Part shown: in pieces, positions 19,000 through 29,100 of the stretch
Numbering within the stretch: position 1 is the stretch's first letter
Layout of the letters: each line of letters starts with the position of its first letter
Source: DATJPR01 sp963843525
Lineage (GTDB): Bacteria > Bacteroidota > Ignavibacteria > UBA10030 > UBA6906
Length of the DNA: 64,000 nucleotides
Reading direction: 5' to 3'
Assembly (NCBI GenBank): GCA_963843525.1
Contig: CAWJKM010000009.1
Location: 1-64,000, forward strand
Notes under the pieces: generated by a model
Told to the model about the DNA's origin: nothing
The model's input: the letters and a program-made list of their open reading frames with translations, nothing else
Database searches by the model: none
Made by a program: the position numbers and the translations under genes

Positions 19000-19182
19000 C
19001 ACCCACAATTACAATTTGTCACCGCACAGCTCGTGAGGGAGATTCACCCATACTGACCATTCATGGCGACAGGGACGACGTCGTCCCGTTCGGCCATACC
19101 CAACGGATTGAGCCGACAAGAGCTTATTGACAGCTACGCGGCAATACGGAAGTTCCTTCACAACCATCGGATCCTTACGAAG
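19000..19182 (+). pseudogene. Remnant of an alpha/beta-hydrolase (esterase) C terminus
   Basis: Two blocks typical of alpha/beta-hydrolases lie here in different frames. The first, about 19002-19099, reads SPILTIHGDRDDVVPFGHTQRI, the region around the catalytic Asp. The second, 19105-19176, reads LSRQELIDSYAAIRKFLHNH, the usual final helix. The segment that should lie between them, with the catalytic His, is missing and the frame changes. No N-terminal part is present. It is a decayed gene end between the terminator and the GH35-like gene, and it explains the apparent 44-codon extension of that gene. Confidence 0.6.
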
Positions 19183-19194
19183 GAGCAACAGTTG

Positions 19195-20874
19195 ATGGGA
19201 GCATTCTTACGTGTAGTCCCGGGATGCACGACTGCGCTGATATCCCGCGTGTGTCGGATCAGTGTTCTGACAGTGTGGATGTTCATGACAGGAGTGACTT
19301 GGGCCCTTTCGCAAAGCACGTCTGCAATCCCCCACCTGAGGAAACAGGGAACGGCAACGCAGCTGATCGTACACAACACACCGTTCCTGATGCTCGCGGG
19401 CGAGCTGGGGAATTCAAGCGCATCGGATGAGAAGTACATGGCTCCCGTCTGGCCAAAGCTGAGGGCGATGCACCTGAATACGGTGTTGATGCCGGTCTAT
19501 TGGGAACTCATCGAACCGGAGGAGGGGAAATTCGACTTCACGCTCGTCGACCACCTCCTCGATTCGGCCCGGACGAATCGACTGAAGGTCGTTGTCCTGT
19601 GGTTCGGCACCTGGAAGAATAGCATGTCCTGCTATGCACCTGCCTGGGTCAAGACGAACCAGCAGAGATTTCCCCGTTCTCGCACCAAAGACGGCAGGGC
19701 CATTGAGATACTTACCCCGTTCAGCGATGAGAACAGAAACGCCGACGAGAGGGCCTTTGCCGCCCTGATGAAACACCTGCGTGCGTTCGACGGGGAACAG
19801 AATACGGTTGTGATGATCCAGGTGGAAAATGAGATTGGCATGATTCCCCAGGCGCGGGATTATTGTCAGGAGGCAGAGGAAGCCTTCGCGCAACAGGTTT
19901 CCGCAATGCTTACGACGTACCTCCAGAAGCACAAAGATTCGCTCAGTGAAACGTTGCAGGATGCATGGCGCAGCCAGGGAATGAAGACAACCGGAACCTG
20001 GGAGCAGGTATTTGGCACAGGGGTGCAGACAGACGAAATATTTATGGCCTGGCAGTTTGGAAAGTATGCGAACGCCGTCGCGCAGGCCGGGAAGAAGGAG
20101 TACCCGTTGCCCATGTATGTGAACGCGGCATTGATCCGGCCCAACTACAAACCGGGGCAGTACCCGAGCGCCGGCCCCCTTCCGCATCTGATGGACGTTT
20201 GGCGGGCAGCTGCGCCGGATATCGATTTTCTCGCTCCCGACATCTATTTCGGAAATTTTGCCGGGTGGCTCGGGAAATACGACCATGGCGGGAACGCGAT
20301 CTTTGTCCCGGAGGTGGACCGTCGTCAAAGCGTCACCAACGCGTTTTACGCTGCCGCCCGGCATAATGCGATGGGCTATAGCCCGTTTTCCATTGAGTCG
20401 GTGGAAGATCCCGACAACAGCCAATTCGCCAAAGGCTATGACATTCTCCACCAGCTGATGCCCTTGATCCTCGAACATCAGGGTATGGGAACCATGGCCG
20501 GATTCTTGCTCGACAGCGCCGCTCAAACAGCGGAGATCGCGTTGGGCGACTTTGCCTTTACCGTGAAGCACGAATATACCTGGCCCTACGCGATGCACGC
20601 CGAAGGTCCGACTCCGAGAGTTGGAGGATTGATTATTATGACCGGGAAGAACGAATTCTACATTGCGGGGAGCGGTGTGCTGGTCACGTTTCAATCTTCT
20701 TCCGGCGATGGACGGATCGCCGGGATTGAACGCATGGAGGAAGGTGCCTTCGTGAACGGGAAGTGGGTTGCCGGCCGCCGCCTCAATGGAGACCAGGATC
20801 ACCAGGGGAGACATCTGTATTTGCCCGGCAGCGAGTATGGCATCCAGAAAGTATGGCTATACACGTACAAGTAG
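19195..20874 (+). CDS. Secreted GH35-like beta-galactosidase family enzyme (DUF5597-type)
   Basis: A protein of 559 residues from the ATG at 19195, which has AAGGAG nine bases upstream and gives a signal peptide ending near WALSQS. Longer open frames include the upstream hydrolase remnant and are not credible. The TIM barrel shows LMLAGELGNSSAS, LNTVLMPVYWELIEPEEGKFDF, the probable acid/base Glu in MIQVENEIG and a probable nucleophile Glu in IFVPEVDRR. The C-terminal part has the beta-sandwich of DUF5597 members (from about residue 430). Family members act on beta-galactosides or related plant side chains. In this locus it may trim a galactose or arabinose decoration, but the substrate is not shown by the sequence. 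Confidence 0.82.
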   Translation: MGAFLRVVPGCTTALISRVCRISVLTVWMFMTGVTWALSQSTSAIPHLRKQGTATQLIVHNTPFLMLAGELGNSSASDEKYMAPVWPKLRAMHLNTVLMPVYWELIEPEEGKFDFTLVDHLLDSARTNRLKVVVLWFGTWKNSMSCYAPAWVKTNQQRFPRSRTKDGRAIEILTPFSDENRNADERAFAALMKHLRAFDGEQNTVVMIQVENEIGMIPQARDYCQEAEEAFAQQVSAMLTTYLQKHKDSLSETLQDAWRSQGMKTTGTWEQVFGTGVQTDEIFMAWQFGKYANAVAQAGKKEYPLPMYVNAALIRPNYKPGQYPSAGPLPHLMDVWRAAAPDIDFLAPDIYFGNFAGWLGKYDHGGNAIFVPEVDRRQSVTNAFYAAARHNAMGYSPFSIESVEDPDNSQFAKGYDILHQLMPLILEHQGMGTMAGFLLDSAAQTAEIALGDFAFTVKHEYTWPYAMHAEGPTPRVGGLIIMTGKNEFYIAGSGVLVTFQSSSGDGRIAGIERMEEGAFVNGKWVAGRRLNGDQDHQGRHLYLPGSEYGIQKVWLYTYK

Positions 20875-21019
20875 GATTCCCGCGGTACCCGGCCGGAGAG
20901 AGAAGACGGCTCCTGCTTCCGCTGGGCCGGACCAGGGCAGTAGATTGTCGCATCGGACATTGTCGGTTTTCATAAACTTTTGCGTCGGAGACGGCTGCTT
21001 GTCAGCCTGCGTGAACCCC

Positions 21020-22909
21020 ATGAAAAACACTTCGCTGATTCTTCGTATTCTTGGTTGCTTGTTCTTCTGCCAGGTATCGTTGACCGCGCTGGTTTCTGCC
21101 CAGACTGTCGTCGTCAAAGGCAGCGTGACTACATCAACAGCACCCGTGCGAAACGCATCCGTAACCTTTGAGCAGACCACGAATCCCGCAAACGCATCTT
21201 CCGTGCTGACCGACTCCACGGGAAAATACCAGCTGCAGCTCACGCTCACTTCTGTTGAGCCAAGGAATACTCTGCCTGCGACATTTGAGCTCGAACAGAA
21301 CTATCCCAACCCGTTTACCACGTCGACGGCCATCGCGTACAAGCTTAAGACGCAGGAGGATATCAAAGTCACGATCTTTGACATTCTCGGAAGGGTGGTA
21401 CGCACGATGCATACCGGAACCCAGTCTCCTGGAACGCACAGTATTCTGTGGGACGGCAGCAATGCCAGTGGCCATAAGGTGGTGCCGGGGGTGTATTTCT
21501 ACAGCGTGCAAGCAGGTGGCCAGTCTCAGGCGAAAAAGATGGTCTATGGCAGTGGCAGCGATGGGATTCCTTCAATGCAGCTCCAGTATTCGCCGCCCGC
21601 AGCAAACGAGGTCCGTGACCTCCAACGACCTTCCTCGGGGGAATCGTTCACGGTCCGGATAGACACCGTCAGCGGTACCTCCCCGCTCATCAACCGCATG
21701 CAGATTGACAATGTCGTCATTCTGGGAGACACAACGTTAGATTACATCGTCGCTGCACAGAATCCCGTCCCAATCGCGACCGTGTACATGGACAGCACCC
21801 AGCAGTTCATTCGAGGGTTTGGAGCAGCGAACATCCTCCCCTGGCGGCCGGATATGACGGCGGATCAGGTCCAAAAGGGCTTTGGCGCGGGTCCGGGACA
21901 AATCGGGTTTTCAATTCTTCGCCTCCGGGTTCCGTATACAGATGATACGACCGAATTCAGCGCAAATCTCCCGACAGCTTCCCTTGCCCAATCGCTGGGC
22001 GCCATCGTGTTCGCCTCTCCATGGACACCTCCGCCGGCACTGAAAAGCAGTGACAATATTGTCGGTGGCATGCTGAATGACTCTTCCTACACGTCGTATG
22101 CGGCCCATCTCAAGAATTTTGCGGACTATATGGCAAGAAATAGTGTACCGTTGTACGCCGTATCTCTCCAGAATGAGCCTGACGCAAACGTCACTTATGA
22201 GTCATGCAGCTGGAATGCTACGCAATTCCTGAAGTTTATGAAGAACAATGCCGCATCCATCGGTACCAGGGTGATGATGCCGGAATCCCAAAATTTTGTG
22301 CACGCATTGTCTGACTCGACGCTGAACGATTCAGCTGCGGCGGCGAATGTGGCCATTGTCGCAGGGCATATCTACGGCGGAGGGCTTGGTCCGTATCCTC
22401 TTGCTGTCAGCAAAGGAAAAGAGTTCTGGATGACGGAGCATCTGGTGCTCGACACGAGCTGGACGGCTGTCCTCGCAACTGGCAGGGAGATCCATGATTG
22501 CATGAGCGCCGGCATGAATGCCTATGTCTGGTGGTATATCGTGCGGTATTATGGACCGATTGGTGAAGACGGAGCAGTCACCAAGCGCGGCTATGTCATG
22601 TCGCAATACGCACGGTTCGTGCGACCGGGATATTTCAAAATCAAGTGCAATGCCACGCCTCAACGGAACGTCTGGGTCTCGGCCTACAAGGACGGCACTT
22701 CATCCAAAGTGGTTATTGTCGCGATCAATACCGGCGCCTCGTCAGTTCAACAGGCTTTTGCAACAACGAATGTCAGCAGCCCCTCATTTTCTCAGTACAC
22801 CACATCGCTCTCGAAGAATTGCGCAAAAGGGTCGGACATTCCATCGGTGAACGGTAGCTTCCAGGCGAGTCTGGATCCGTCGAGTATCACAACATTTATC
22901 TCAAAGTAG
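21020..22909 (+). CDS. Secreted GH30 xylanase with an internal T9SS-like sorting module
   Basis: A protein of 629 residues. Signal peptide: about 1-27 (LTALVSAQ). Residues 28-78 look like a carboxypeptidase-regulatory-like beta domain. Residues 88-175 are a full copy of the type A sorting/FlgD-like module (EQNYPNPFTTSTAIAY, IFDILGRVVRT, GVYFYSVQAGG, AKKMVYG), here internal. The GH30 catalytic domain begins near residue 255 (QQFIRGFGAANILPWRPDMT). It has acid/base Glu386 in SLQNEPD and nucleophile Glu473 in WMTEHLV, and closes with the side beta domain. The pattern fits subfamily 8 glucuronoxylanases, which cut next to 4-O-methylglucuronate. The C terminus (SSITTFISK) has no sorting motif. A TTG at 20999 with CGGAG upstream is an alternative start. 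Confidence 0.88.
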   Translation: MKNTSLILRILGCLFFCQVSLTALVSAQTVVVKGSVTTSTAPVRNASVTFEQTTNPANASSVLTDSTGKYQLQLTLTSVEPRNTLPATFELEQNYPNPFTTSTAIAYKLKTQEDIKVTIFDILGRVVRTMHTGTQSPGTHSILWDGSNASGHKVVPGVYFYSVQAGGQSQAKKMVYGSGSDGIPSMQLQYSPPAANEVRDLQRPSSGESFTVRIDTVSGTSPLINRMQIDNVVILGDTTLDYIVAAQNPVPIATVYMDSTQQFIRGFGAANILPWRPDMTADQVQKGFGAGPGQIGFSILRLRVPYTDDTTEFSANLPTASLAQSLGAIVFASPWTPPPALKSSDNIVGGMLNDSSYTSYAAHLKNFADYMARNSVPLYAVSLQNEPDANVTYESCSWNATQFLKFMKNNAASIGTRVMMPESQNFVHALSDSTLNDSAAAANVAIVAGHIYGGGLGPYPLAVSKGKEFWMTEHLVLDTSWTAVLATGREIHDCMSAGMNAYVWWYIVRYYGPIGEDGAVTKRGYVMSQYARFVRPGYFKIKCNATPQRNVWVSAYKDGTSSKVVIVAINTGASSVQQAFATTNVSSPSFSQYTTSLSKNCAKGSDIPSVNGSFQASLDPSSITTFISK

Positions 22910-22926
22910 GAGTCTCGAGAATAGGT

Positions 22927-24663
22927 ATGAAATCAACGCGCCACTTTTCAATCTCTGGTTGGTCCCCCCTGCTGTGCTGGGTCATCCTTCTGGCCGGATC
23001 TGCCGATCGGGGCTACGGCCAATCCGACACGATTCAGACAACTGTGCCGGCCCTCAAGAATGTGTTCGCCCACGACTTCACCATCGGGTGCCTTCTCTCG
23101 TACAGAAATATCGGTTTCCCGACCGATCCTCCTGTCCCCGGCCAGTCGGCCGTCGCCACTCCGAACGGCGGGTACCTCATCAAATTCCATATGAACCGCA
23201 TGTCGCCGGGCAACAACATGAAGCCCATGTACACGGTCGATATTACAAATTCCGCGGCGGCGTATTCGGCGGCCACAACAGCGGCAGCAAAGGATTCCAT
23301 CAACATTCATCCCATCGTGAGATTTAACGGTGATATGATCGCCCAGCTCAACTGGGCCCAACGACAGGGATTCACCTTCCGCGGCCACACACTGGTGTGG
23401 CACAATCAGACACCTGCTGCTTTTTTCCTCACCGGCTATTCAGGCACGGGGGGACGCGTTTCAAAGGACATCATGATTCTCCGAATGGACCACTATATCG
23501 GAGAGGTCATCAGGCTGATCCATCAGAACTGGCCGGGTCTCCTGGCTGCCATGGATGTCGTCAACGAAGCCATCGACGACAATACGGGAATGGTGCGCAG
23601 GACCGGCAATGACTGGTATACGACATTCGGGGACACGACGTACGTCATGAAAGCGTTTGAAATCGCACGGAAGTACACCGTCCAGTACGGCGAGACCCAG
23701 ATCAAACTCTACTATAATGACTACAACACCGACACGCCGAAAAAGGCCGACGGCATCGTCCGACTCTGCACGCCGATCTTTCAAGCCGGTTTGCTCGACG
23801 GGATCGGCATGCAGGAGCACAACAGTTTGTCGTATCCGACAGCCCAGGCATTCATCGCTTCCTATAACAAATTCTACCCGATTTGCAGCGAGATGTCCAT
23901 CACAGAACTGGATGTCGCAACCGGCAGCGCCACACCTTCGGCCGCGCTCCTCGCTCAACAGGCAAACCAGTATGGAATGCTGTTCAAATGCTTTGTCGAA
24001 CGAAGCGCATCCTCCGGCCGCGGGAAAATCGTCAACGTTTCCAAGGACGGCCTGAACGATCAATACACGTTCGTTTCGAATCAGGCGACCTCGCTCTGGG
24101 ACGCACAGAACAAATGCAAACCGGCATTTTTCGCCGTCGTGCATGTCGGCATGTATTACAACATGCTTGACTCGCTAGTTACGGTTGCGGATACGTTGCA
24201 GCAAAGCGCGTATACGTCGGATTCGTGGTCTCACTTTGCTCCGATCCTGGCATTCGCAAAAGCCGCGCGAGACAGTGAGTTCTCGGCATCTCTCTCGGCC
24301 GACACGACGTTGGGCAATGCAAAGGACAGCCTCCAGGCGGCGATCGAGGGACTGGTGTCGACAGTCAACGGGGTCACTTCGCACGATGCAGGCTCCCCCA
24401 CCGTCTTTGCGCTCAGCCAGAACTTCCCGAATCCGTTCAATCCGACGACAGTAGTCAGTAGCCAGTGGACAGTAGACAGTAAAGTACGGCTTGCGGTATA
24501 TGATCTGCTCGGGAGGGAAGTGGCAGTGCTTGCGGAGGGCCGGTATCCGGCAGGCAGTTACTCGTTCACCTTCAATGCGACAAAACTGCCCAGCGGTACC
24601 TACTTCTACCGACTTGAAGCAGGCGGGAATACGTTGGTGAAAAAGATGACGCTGTTAAGATAA
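22927..24663 (+). CDS. Secreted GH10 endo-beta-1,4-xylanase with T9SS sorting domain
   Basis: A protein of 578 residues. Signal peptide: about 1-31 (ADRGYGQ). GH10 motifs are in order: FRGHTLVWHNQTP, acid/base Glu214 in DVVNEAIDD, YYNDYN, GMQEHNS and nucleophile Glu in ITELDVA. It cuts the xylan backbone outside the cell. The end is a type A sorting domain (SQNFPNPFNPTTVV, VYDLLGREVAVL, KKMTLLR). Between strands of that domain the DNA holds a short-repeat insertion (24449-24480) coding SSQWTVDSK. It follows the GH30 gene by 17 bases, so the two are co-transcribed. Confidence 0.93.
   Translation: MKSTRHFSISGWSPLLCWVILLAGSADRGYGQSDTIQTTVPALKNVFAHDFTIGCLLSYRNIGFPTDPPVPGQSAVATPNGGYLIKFHMNRMSPGNNMKPMYTVDITNSAAAYSAATTAAAKDSINIHPIVRFNGDMIAQLNWAQRQGFTFRGHTLVWHNQTPAAFFLTGYSGTGGRVSKDIMILRMDHYIGEVIRLIHQNWPGLLAAMDVVNEAIDDNTGMVRRTGNDWYTTFGDTTYVMKAFEIARKYTVQYGETQIKLYYNDYNTDTPKKADGIVRLCTPIFQAGLLDGIGMQEHNSLSYPTAQAFIASYNKFYPICSEMSITELDVATGSATPSAALLAQQANQYGMLFKCFVERSASSGRGKIVNVSKDGLNDQYTFVSNQATSLWDAQNKCKPAFFAVVHVGMYYNMLDSLVTVADTLQQSAYTSDSWSHFAPILAFAKAARDSEFSASLSADTTLGNAKDSLQAAIEGLVSTVNGVTSHDAGSPTVFALSQNFPNPFNPTTVVSSQWTVDSKVRLAVYDLLGREVAVLAEGRYPAGSYSFTFNATKLPSGTYFYRLEAGGNTLVKKMTLLR
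24449..24480 (+). repeat. CAGT-rich micro-repeat inside the GH10 sorting domain
   Basis: The coding strand reads roughly CAGTAGCCAGTGGACAGTAG then ACAGTA, a degenerate repeat of GACAGT. A near-identical block lies at the same structural point of the sorting domain in the gene at 38049-39836. Confidence 0.5.
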
Positions 24664-24883
24664 GGGGACAGGGAACAGGGACAGGGGACAGCGCCGGGAA
24701 ACAAGGTGATGACACGCAGCATGGTTCTTCTTACATTGAATTTGCATGTCCTATTCAAGTAGAGTGTAATCCCATGACTCCAAATTCGAAAGTCTCACAG
24801 TCACAAAGTCTCCAAGTCTCAAAGTCCCCCTTTCTCCCTTTCCCCCCTTCCCCCCTCCCCCTCCCCTTCTCCCCCACTCTCCC
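24664..24883. repeat. Low-complexity spacer: GGGACAG repeats, AAGTCTC repeats and a pyrimidine tract
   Basis: The 220 bases between GH10 and GH8 contain GGGGACAGGGAACAGGGACA at 24664-24683, a degenerate AAAGTCTC/AAGTCTCC repeat at 24788-24826, and a C/T-only tract at about 24824-24875 with several runs of C4-C6. No purine-rich ribosome-binding site remains before the GH8 start. Confidence 0.6.
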
Positions 24884-26170
24884 GTGCGAGTCACTGCTCT
24901 GTTGATATTGACCCTGGTACTGGTTTTGGGCCGGACTCTTGCCGGGGGACCAGAAATCGCATCGCTCCCCGGTGCGCCTTCGGGCAGCAGGATGGGAGCC
25001 TACTATACCGGGACCTACCCCGATCTCTTTGCGCAATTGTTGGGGAAAAGCAAAACAGACGTACGGGCAAGAGTGGATTCCGCCTTCAACCAGCTGTTCT
25101 TCGGAAATGACACTACAGAGCGGGTGTATTACCCGGTAGGAACCGATATGGCGTACGTCGAGGATATCGCGAATCATGATGTCCGGACTGAAGGCATGTC
25201 GTACGGGATGATGATCGCCGTCCAGATGGACAGGAAAGACGTGTTCGACCGGTTGTGGAAGTGGGCCGTAACCCATATGCAGTTCAAAGACGGTCCGCAC
25301 AAGGGCTACTTCGCATGGCACTGCAAGACTGACGGGACAGTCCTGGATTCGTCGGCCGCCTCCGATGGAGAGGAGTGGTTTGTGATGTCACTCTTCTTCG
25401 CGTCTGCTCGCTGGGGAAACGGAGAAGGAATCTACAATTACCGGGCTGGAGCGGAGAGTATCCTGCATACCATGCTCCAGAAGGAGTCGGACACGGAGCA
25501 CGGAAACGTCACGAACATGTTCAACGCAAAGGAGAAGCTGGTGGTCTTTGTGCCTTCCGAAAAAGCAAATCAGTTCACGGATCCTTCCTATCAGCTCCCT
25601 CATTACTATGAATTATGGTCACGGTGGGCTCCTACAGACAATCTTTTCTGGTGCGAAGCCGCGTCCTCAAGCCGGCGATTGCTGCGGGCTGCTGCCGATT
25701 CAGCGACAGGTTTATCCCCCGATTACGCGCACTTCGACGGCCGACCGGTGGCTTCCTGGCAAGGAGAGCACAACGATTTCCGCTTTGATGCATGGCGGGT
25801 CGCAATGAACGTGGCCATCGACTGGGTCTGGTTTGCGAAGGATCGATGGGAGGTCACCCAATCGAACCGGCTTCTCGACTTCTTCTCCTCCCGGGGATTC
25901 AGGACGTATGGCAATCAATTCACGTTGAACGGCAAACAGCTCTCCGATGATCACAGCACGGGACTGGTGGCGATGAATGCGGTGGCTGCTCTTGCATCCA
26001 CCAATCCCAACCGGAAACTCTTCGTTGAAGAACTCTGGAATTCCCGGATTCCGACCGGGTTCTATCGGTACTACGATGGGATGTTGTATTTTCTTGGAAT
26101 GCTCCAGACCAGCGGCAATTTTAAAATCTATGATCCGACGGGCAGCTCTGTGCAGGCTTGCCCAGAATAA
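24884..26170 (+). CDS. Secreted GH8 reducing-end xylose-releasing exo-oligoxylanase (Rex-type)
   Basis: A protein of 428 residues from a GTG start giving the signal peptide MRVTALLILTLVLVLGRTLA. GH8 motifs: the acid Glu in VRTEGMSYGMMIAVQ, the DGEEWFVMSL segment, and the base Asp in FRFDAWRVAMN. Length and these motifs fit the exo-oligoxylanase branch (Rex), which removes xylose from the reducing end of xylo-oligosaccharides. The start is not supported by a Shine-Dalgarno, because a repeat and pyrimidine tract precedes it directly; an ATG at 24774 is out of frame by one base. There is no sorting domain. It is probably periplasmic and followed after 13 bases by GH115. Confidence 0.88.
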   Translation: MRVTALLILTLVLVLGRTLAGGPEIASLPGAPSGSRMGAYYTGTYPDLFAQLLGKSKTDVRARVDSAFNQLFFGNDTTERVYYPVGTDMAYVEDIANHDVRTEGMSYGMMIAVQMDRKDVFDRLWKWAVTHMQFKDGPHKGYFAWHCKTDGTVLDSSAASDGEEWFVMSLFFASARWGNGEGIYNYRAGAESILHTMLQKESDTEHGNVTNMFNAKEKLVVFVPSEKANQFTDPSYQLPHYYELWSRWAPTDNLFWCEAASSSRRLLRAAADSATGLSPDYAHFDGRPVASWQGEHNDFRFDAWRVAMNVAIDWVWFAKDRWEVTQSNRLLDFFSSRGFRTYGNQFTLNGKQLSDDHSTGLVAMNAVAALASTNPNRKLFVEELWNSRIPTGFYRYYDGMLYFLGMLQTSGNFKIYDPTGSSVQACPE

Positions 26171-26183
26171 TTCGAGGCCCAGA

Positions 26184-29100
26184 ATGGCTCACAATACTTC
26201 CTCCACGCGAACGCCCCGCCGATTCAAGGTACCTGGACTCGGGATTGCCCCGACTTTCTTTACCCTTCTGGTGATCCTCTCCACCCCCCTTCTCATTTTT
26301 CCGCAATCACTCTTTGCGATCGACAGCGAACCCTATGTGCGGTTCGACCGGGAAAAGGGCGGTTTCCCTCTGTGCGCGTCAGGCACTTCCGCGCCGTTGT
26401 GTGCGAATACCGATGACTATCCCGGCATTCTCCGGATTCTCAGGGTCTTTCAACATGATATCGCGACAGTGACAGGAGTGGAACCACGAATCTTCGTCGA
26501 TCGGCTGCCCGCATCAAAGGAGATCATCCTCGTTGGCACGATAGGGAGAAATCCGCTTCTCGATCAACTGGTCAGGGAGAAGAAGCTCGATCCGCACGGG
26601 ATCGCCGGACAGTGGGAGACATTCCTGGTGGAAACAGTGGAGAACCCGTTCCCCGGGGTGGATCGTGCGCTGGTGATCGCGGGGAGCGACAAAAGAGGGA
26701 CGATGTACGGCATGTTCACCATATCTGAACAGATCGGTGTCTCGCCATGGTACTGGTGGGCCGACGTGCCCGTGAAGCATCACGCCGATGTGTACGTTCT
26801 TCCGGGTCGACACACTGACGGTCCACCGTCAGTGAAGTATCGCGGAATCTTCCTCAATGACGAGTACCCGGATTTGACAAATTGGATCACCGCAAAGTAC
26901 GGTCAGGTGCCAACGAAACAGGATCCGCCGATACCGCCGGGGATCGCCAACTACGGACACGAATTCTATGAGCGCATCTTCGAGCTGCTGCTCCGGTTGA
27001 AAGGCAACTATCTCTGGCCGGCAATGTGGAATAATGCGTTCAATGAGGATGATCCCGAGAATGCACATCTTGCAGACCAGTACGGCATTGTCATGGGCAC
27101 ATCCCACCAGGAACCGATGCTGAGAGCGCAAAAGGAGTGGGACCGACGGTATTTGAACACCCTCGGCACCTGGAACTATGCGAAGGAGCCTGAGACAATC
27201 GAGAAGTTCTGGCGAGAAGGGATCCGACGGAACAAGAATTACGAGAGCATTATCACGATTGGTCTCCGGGGAGCGAACGACACGCCGATGGCTCCAGGAG
27301 GCCCGGAGGAGAACATGGCGCTCCTCGAGAAGATCATCGGCGTGCAGCGGAAGATCCTTGCGGAAGAAATGAATCCGGACGTCACGAAAGTCCCCCAGCT
27401 CTGGTGTCTCTACAAAGAGGTGCTGGATTTCTACAACGCCGGGATGCGGGCTCCTGATGATGTGACGCTGCTCTGGCCCGACGATAATTGGGGAAATGTG
27501 CGCAGACTCCCTACGGCGGAAGAGCGCAAACGGAGCGGCGGAGCGGGAGTGTATTATCACTTCGATTACCATGGCGGCCCGCGAAGCTACCAGTGGATCA
27601 ACACGAACCCGATCGCGAAGATCTGGGCCCAGATGTCGCTCGCGAAAGAATACGGGGCCGACCGCATCTGGATCGTCAATGTCGGTCACTTCAAAGGCTA
27701 CGAATTCCCCCTCGAGTATTTCATGGATCTCGCGTGGAACACAAAGAAGTGGACGAACAGCAACATCAACGAGTACACACGGCTGTGGGCGGCGCGGGAG
27801 TTCGGGCCGGCGTATGCCGGCGAAATCGCCGATATCATTGCGAAGTATACCAAGTACAACGGACGGCGGAAGCCGGAACTCCTGAGTCCCACGACGTACA
27901 GTCTCGTCAACTATCGGGAAGCCGAGACCGTCGTCGCGGACTTCGATACCATCTCGCGCAAGGCGGAGGACATATTCGCCAGGCTGCCCGAGGACGAAAG
28001 GAACGCGTTCTATGAACTGGTACTGTTCCCGACCAAGGCGAGTGCGATCGTAAATGCGCTCTACCTGGCGGCCGGAAAGAATGCCCTGTACGCCCGTCAA
28101 GGACGGGCCGCCACGAACGATATGGCCGACGAAACCAGGTCCTTGTTCAGCCAGGATACGAGTCTTATGGGCTACTTCAACCGTTCGTTTGCAAACGGCA
28201 AATGGGACCATTTCATGGATCAGGCACACCTCGGGTACACGGATTGGGCGGATCCTCCCACGAATAGTCTGCGCGCAATTCCTCTTACGGAGTTGGAGCC
28301 TCCCGAAGCGGCCTCTCTGGGTGTGGCCATCGAAGGGTCTGAATCGGCGTGGCCGGACTCGAAGAACGATGCTGTACTCCCCTCGTTCGATCGGTTCAAT
28401 GAAGAGCGACATTACATTGAAATTTTCAATAAGGGAGCGACTGCCTTTCCATACAGCGTCAGCGGCGACAGGCCCTGGATCAAGGTGGACGCCCCGAAGG
28501 GAGTCATCACAAAGGAAACACGAATCTGGGTGAGTATTGACTGGCCTCAGGTGCAGACGGGAAGCGACGAAGGTCACATCGTGATTGCCGGAGCCGACAG
28601 CAAAGCGGTCGTGAAGGTGAGACTATCGAATTTTGAAGGGTTCTCGCGTGAATCCCTGCACGGTTTTGTCGAAGGAGACGGTTATGTGTCGATGGAGGCC
28701 GAACATTTCACTGCAAAGACCCGGGGTGGGAAATATCGCTGGGAGAAGATCGAAGATTATGGACATACGCTTTCGGCGATGGCGACGATGTCGCCCCTGA
28801 ACGCACCGCCGGCAACGCCAGGCGCCGATTCACCCTGCCTGGAATATCGCATGTATCTCCTCGGTAAAGGGAAGGTCGATGTCGAAGGGGTTTTTGGCCC
28901 GACGCTGAATTTCATGCCGAATCGGGGTCTTCGGTACGCGGTTTCCTTCGACAACGAACACCCTCGGATCGTCACTCTCGCCCCGAAGAGTTTCAGTGCG
29001 CAAAACGGGAACAGCGCATGGGAGCGCCTCGTCGAAGACAACGCTTATCATAGTCATTCGTCGCATACGATCGAGAAGGCGGGGTACCACACGCTGAAAG

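Noticed and set aside
19063..19194. 44-codon N-terminal extension of the GH35-like protein
   Set aside because: It covers the hydrolase remnant, lacks a ribosome-binding site and would bury the signal peptide; the ATG at 19195 has AAGGAG.
24788..24826. AAGTCTC-type tandem repeats considered as a CRISPR array
   Set aside because: Units are 8-10 bases and degenerate, with no regular spacers and no cas genes in the window.
26829..28577. 582-codon antisense open frame inside the GH115 gene
   Set aside because: No family signature or ribosome-binding site, while the GH115 frame carries all expected motifs.
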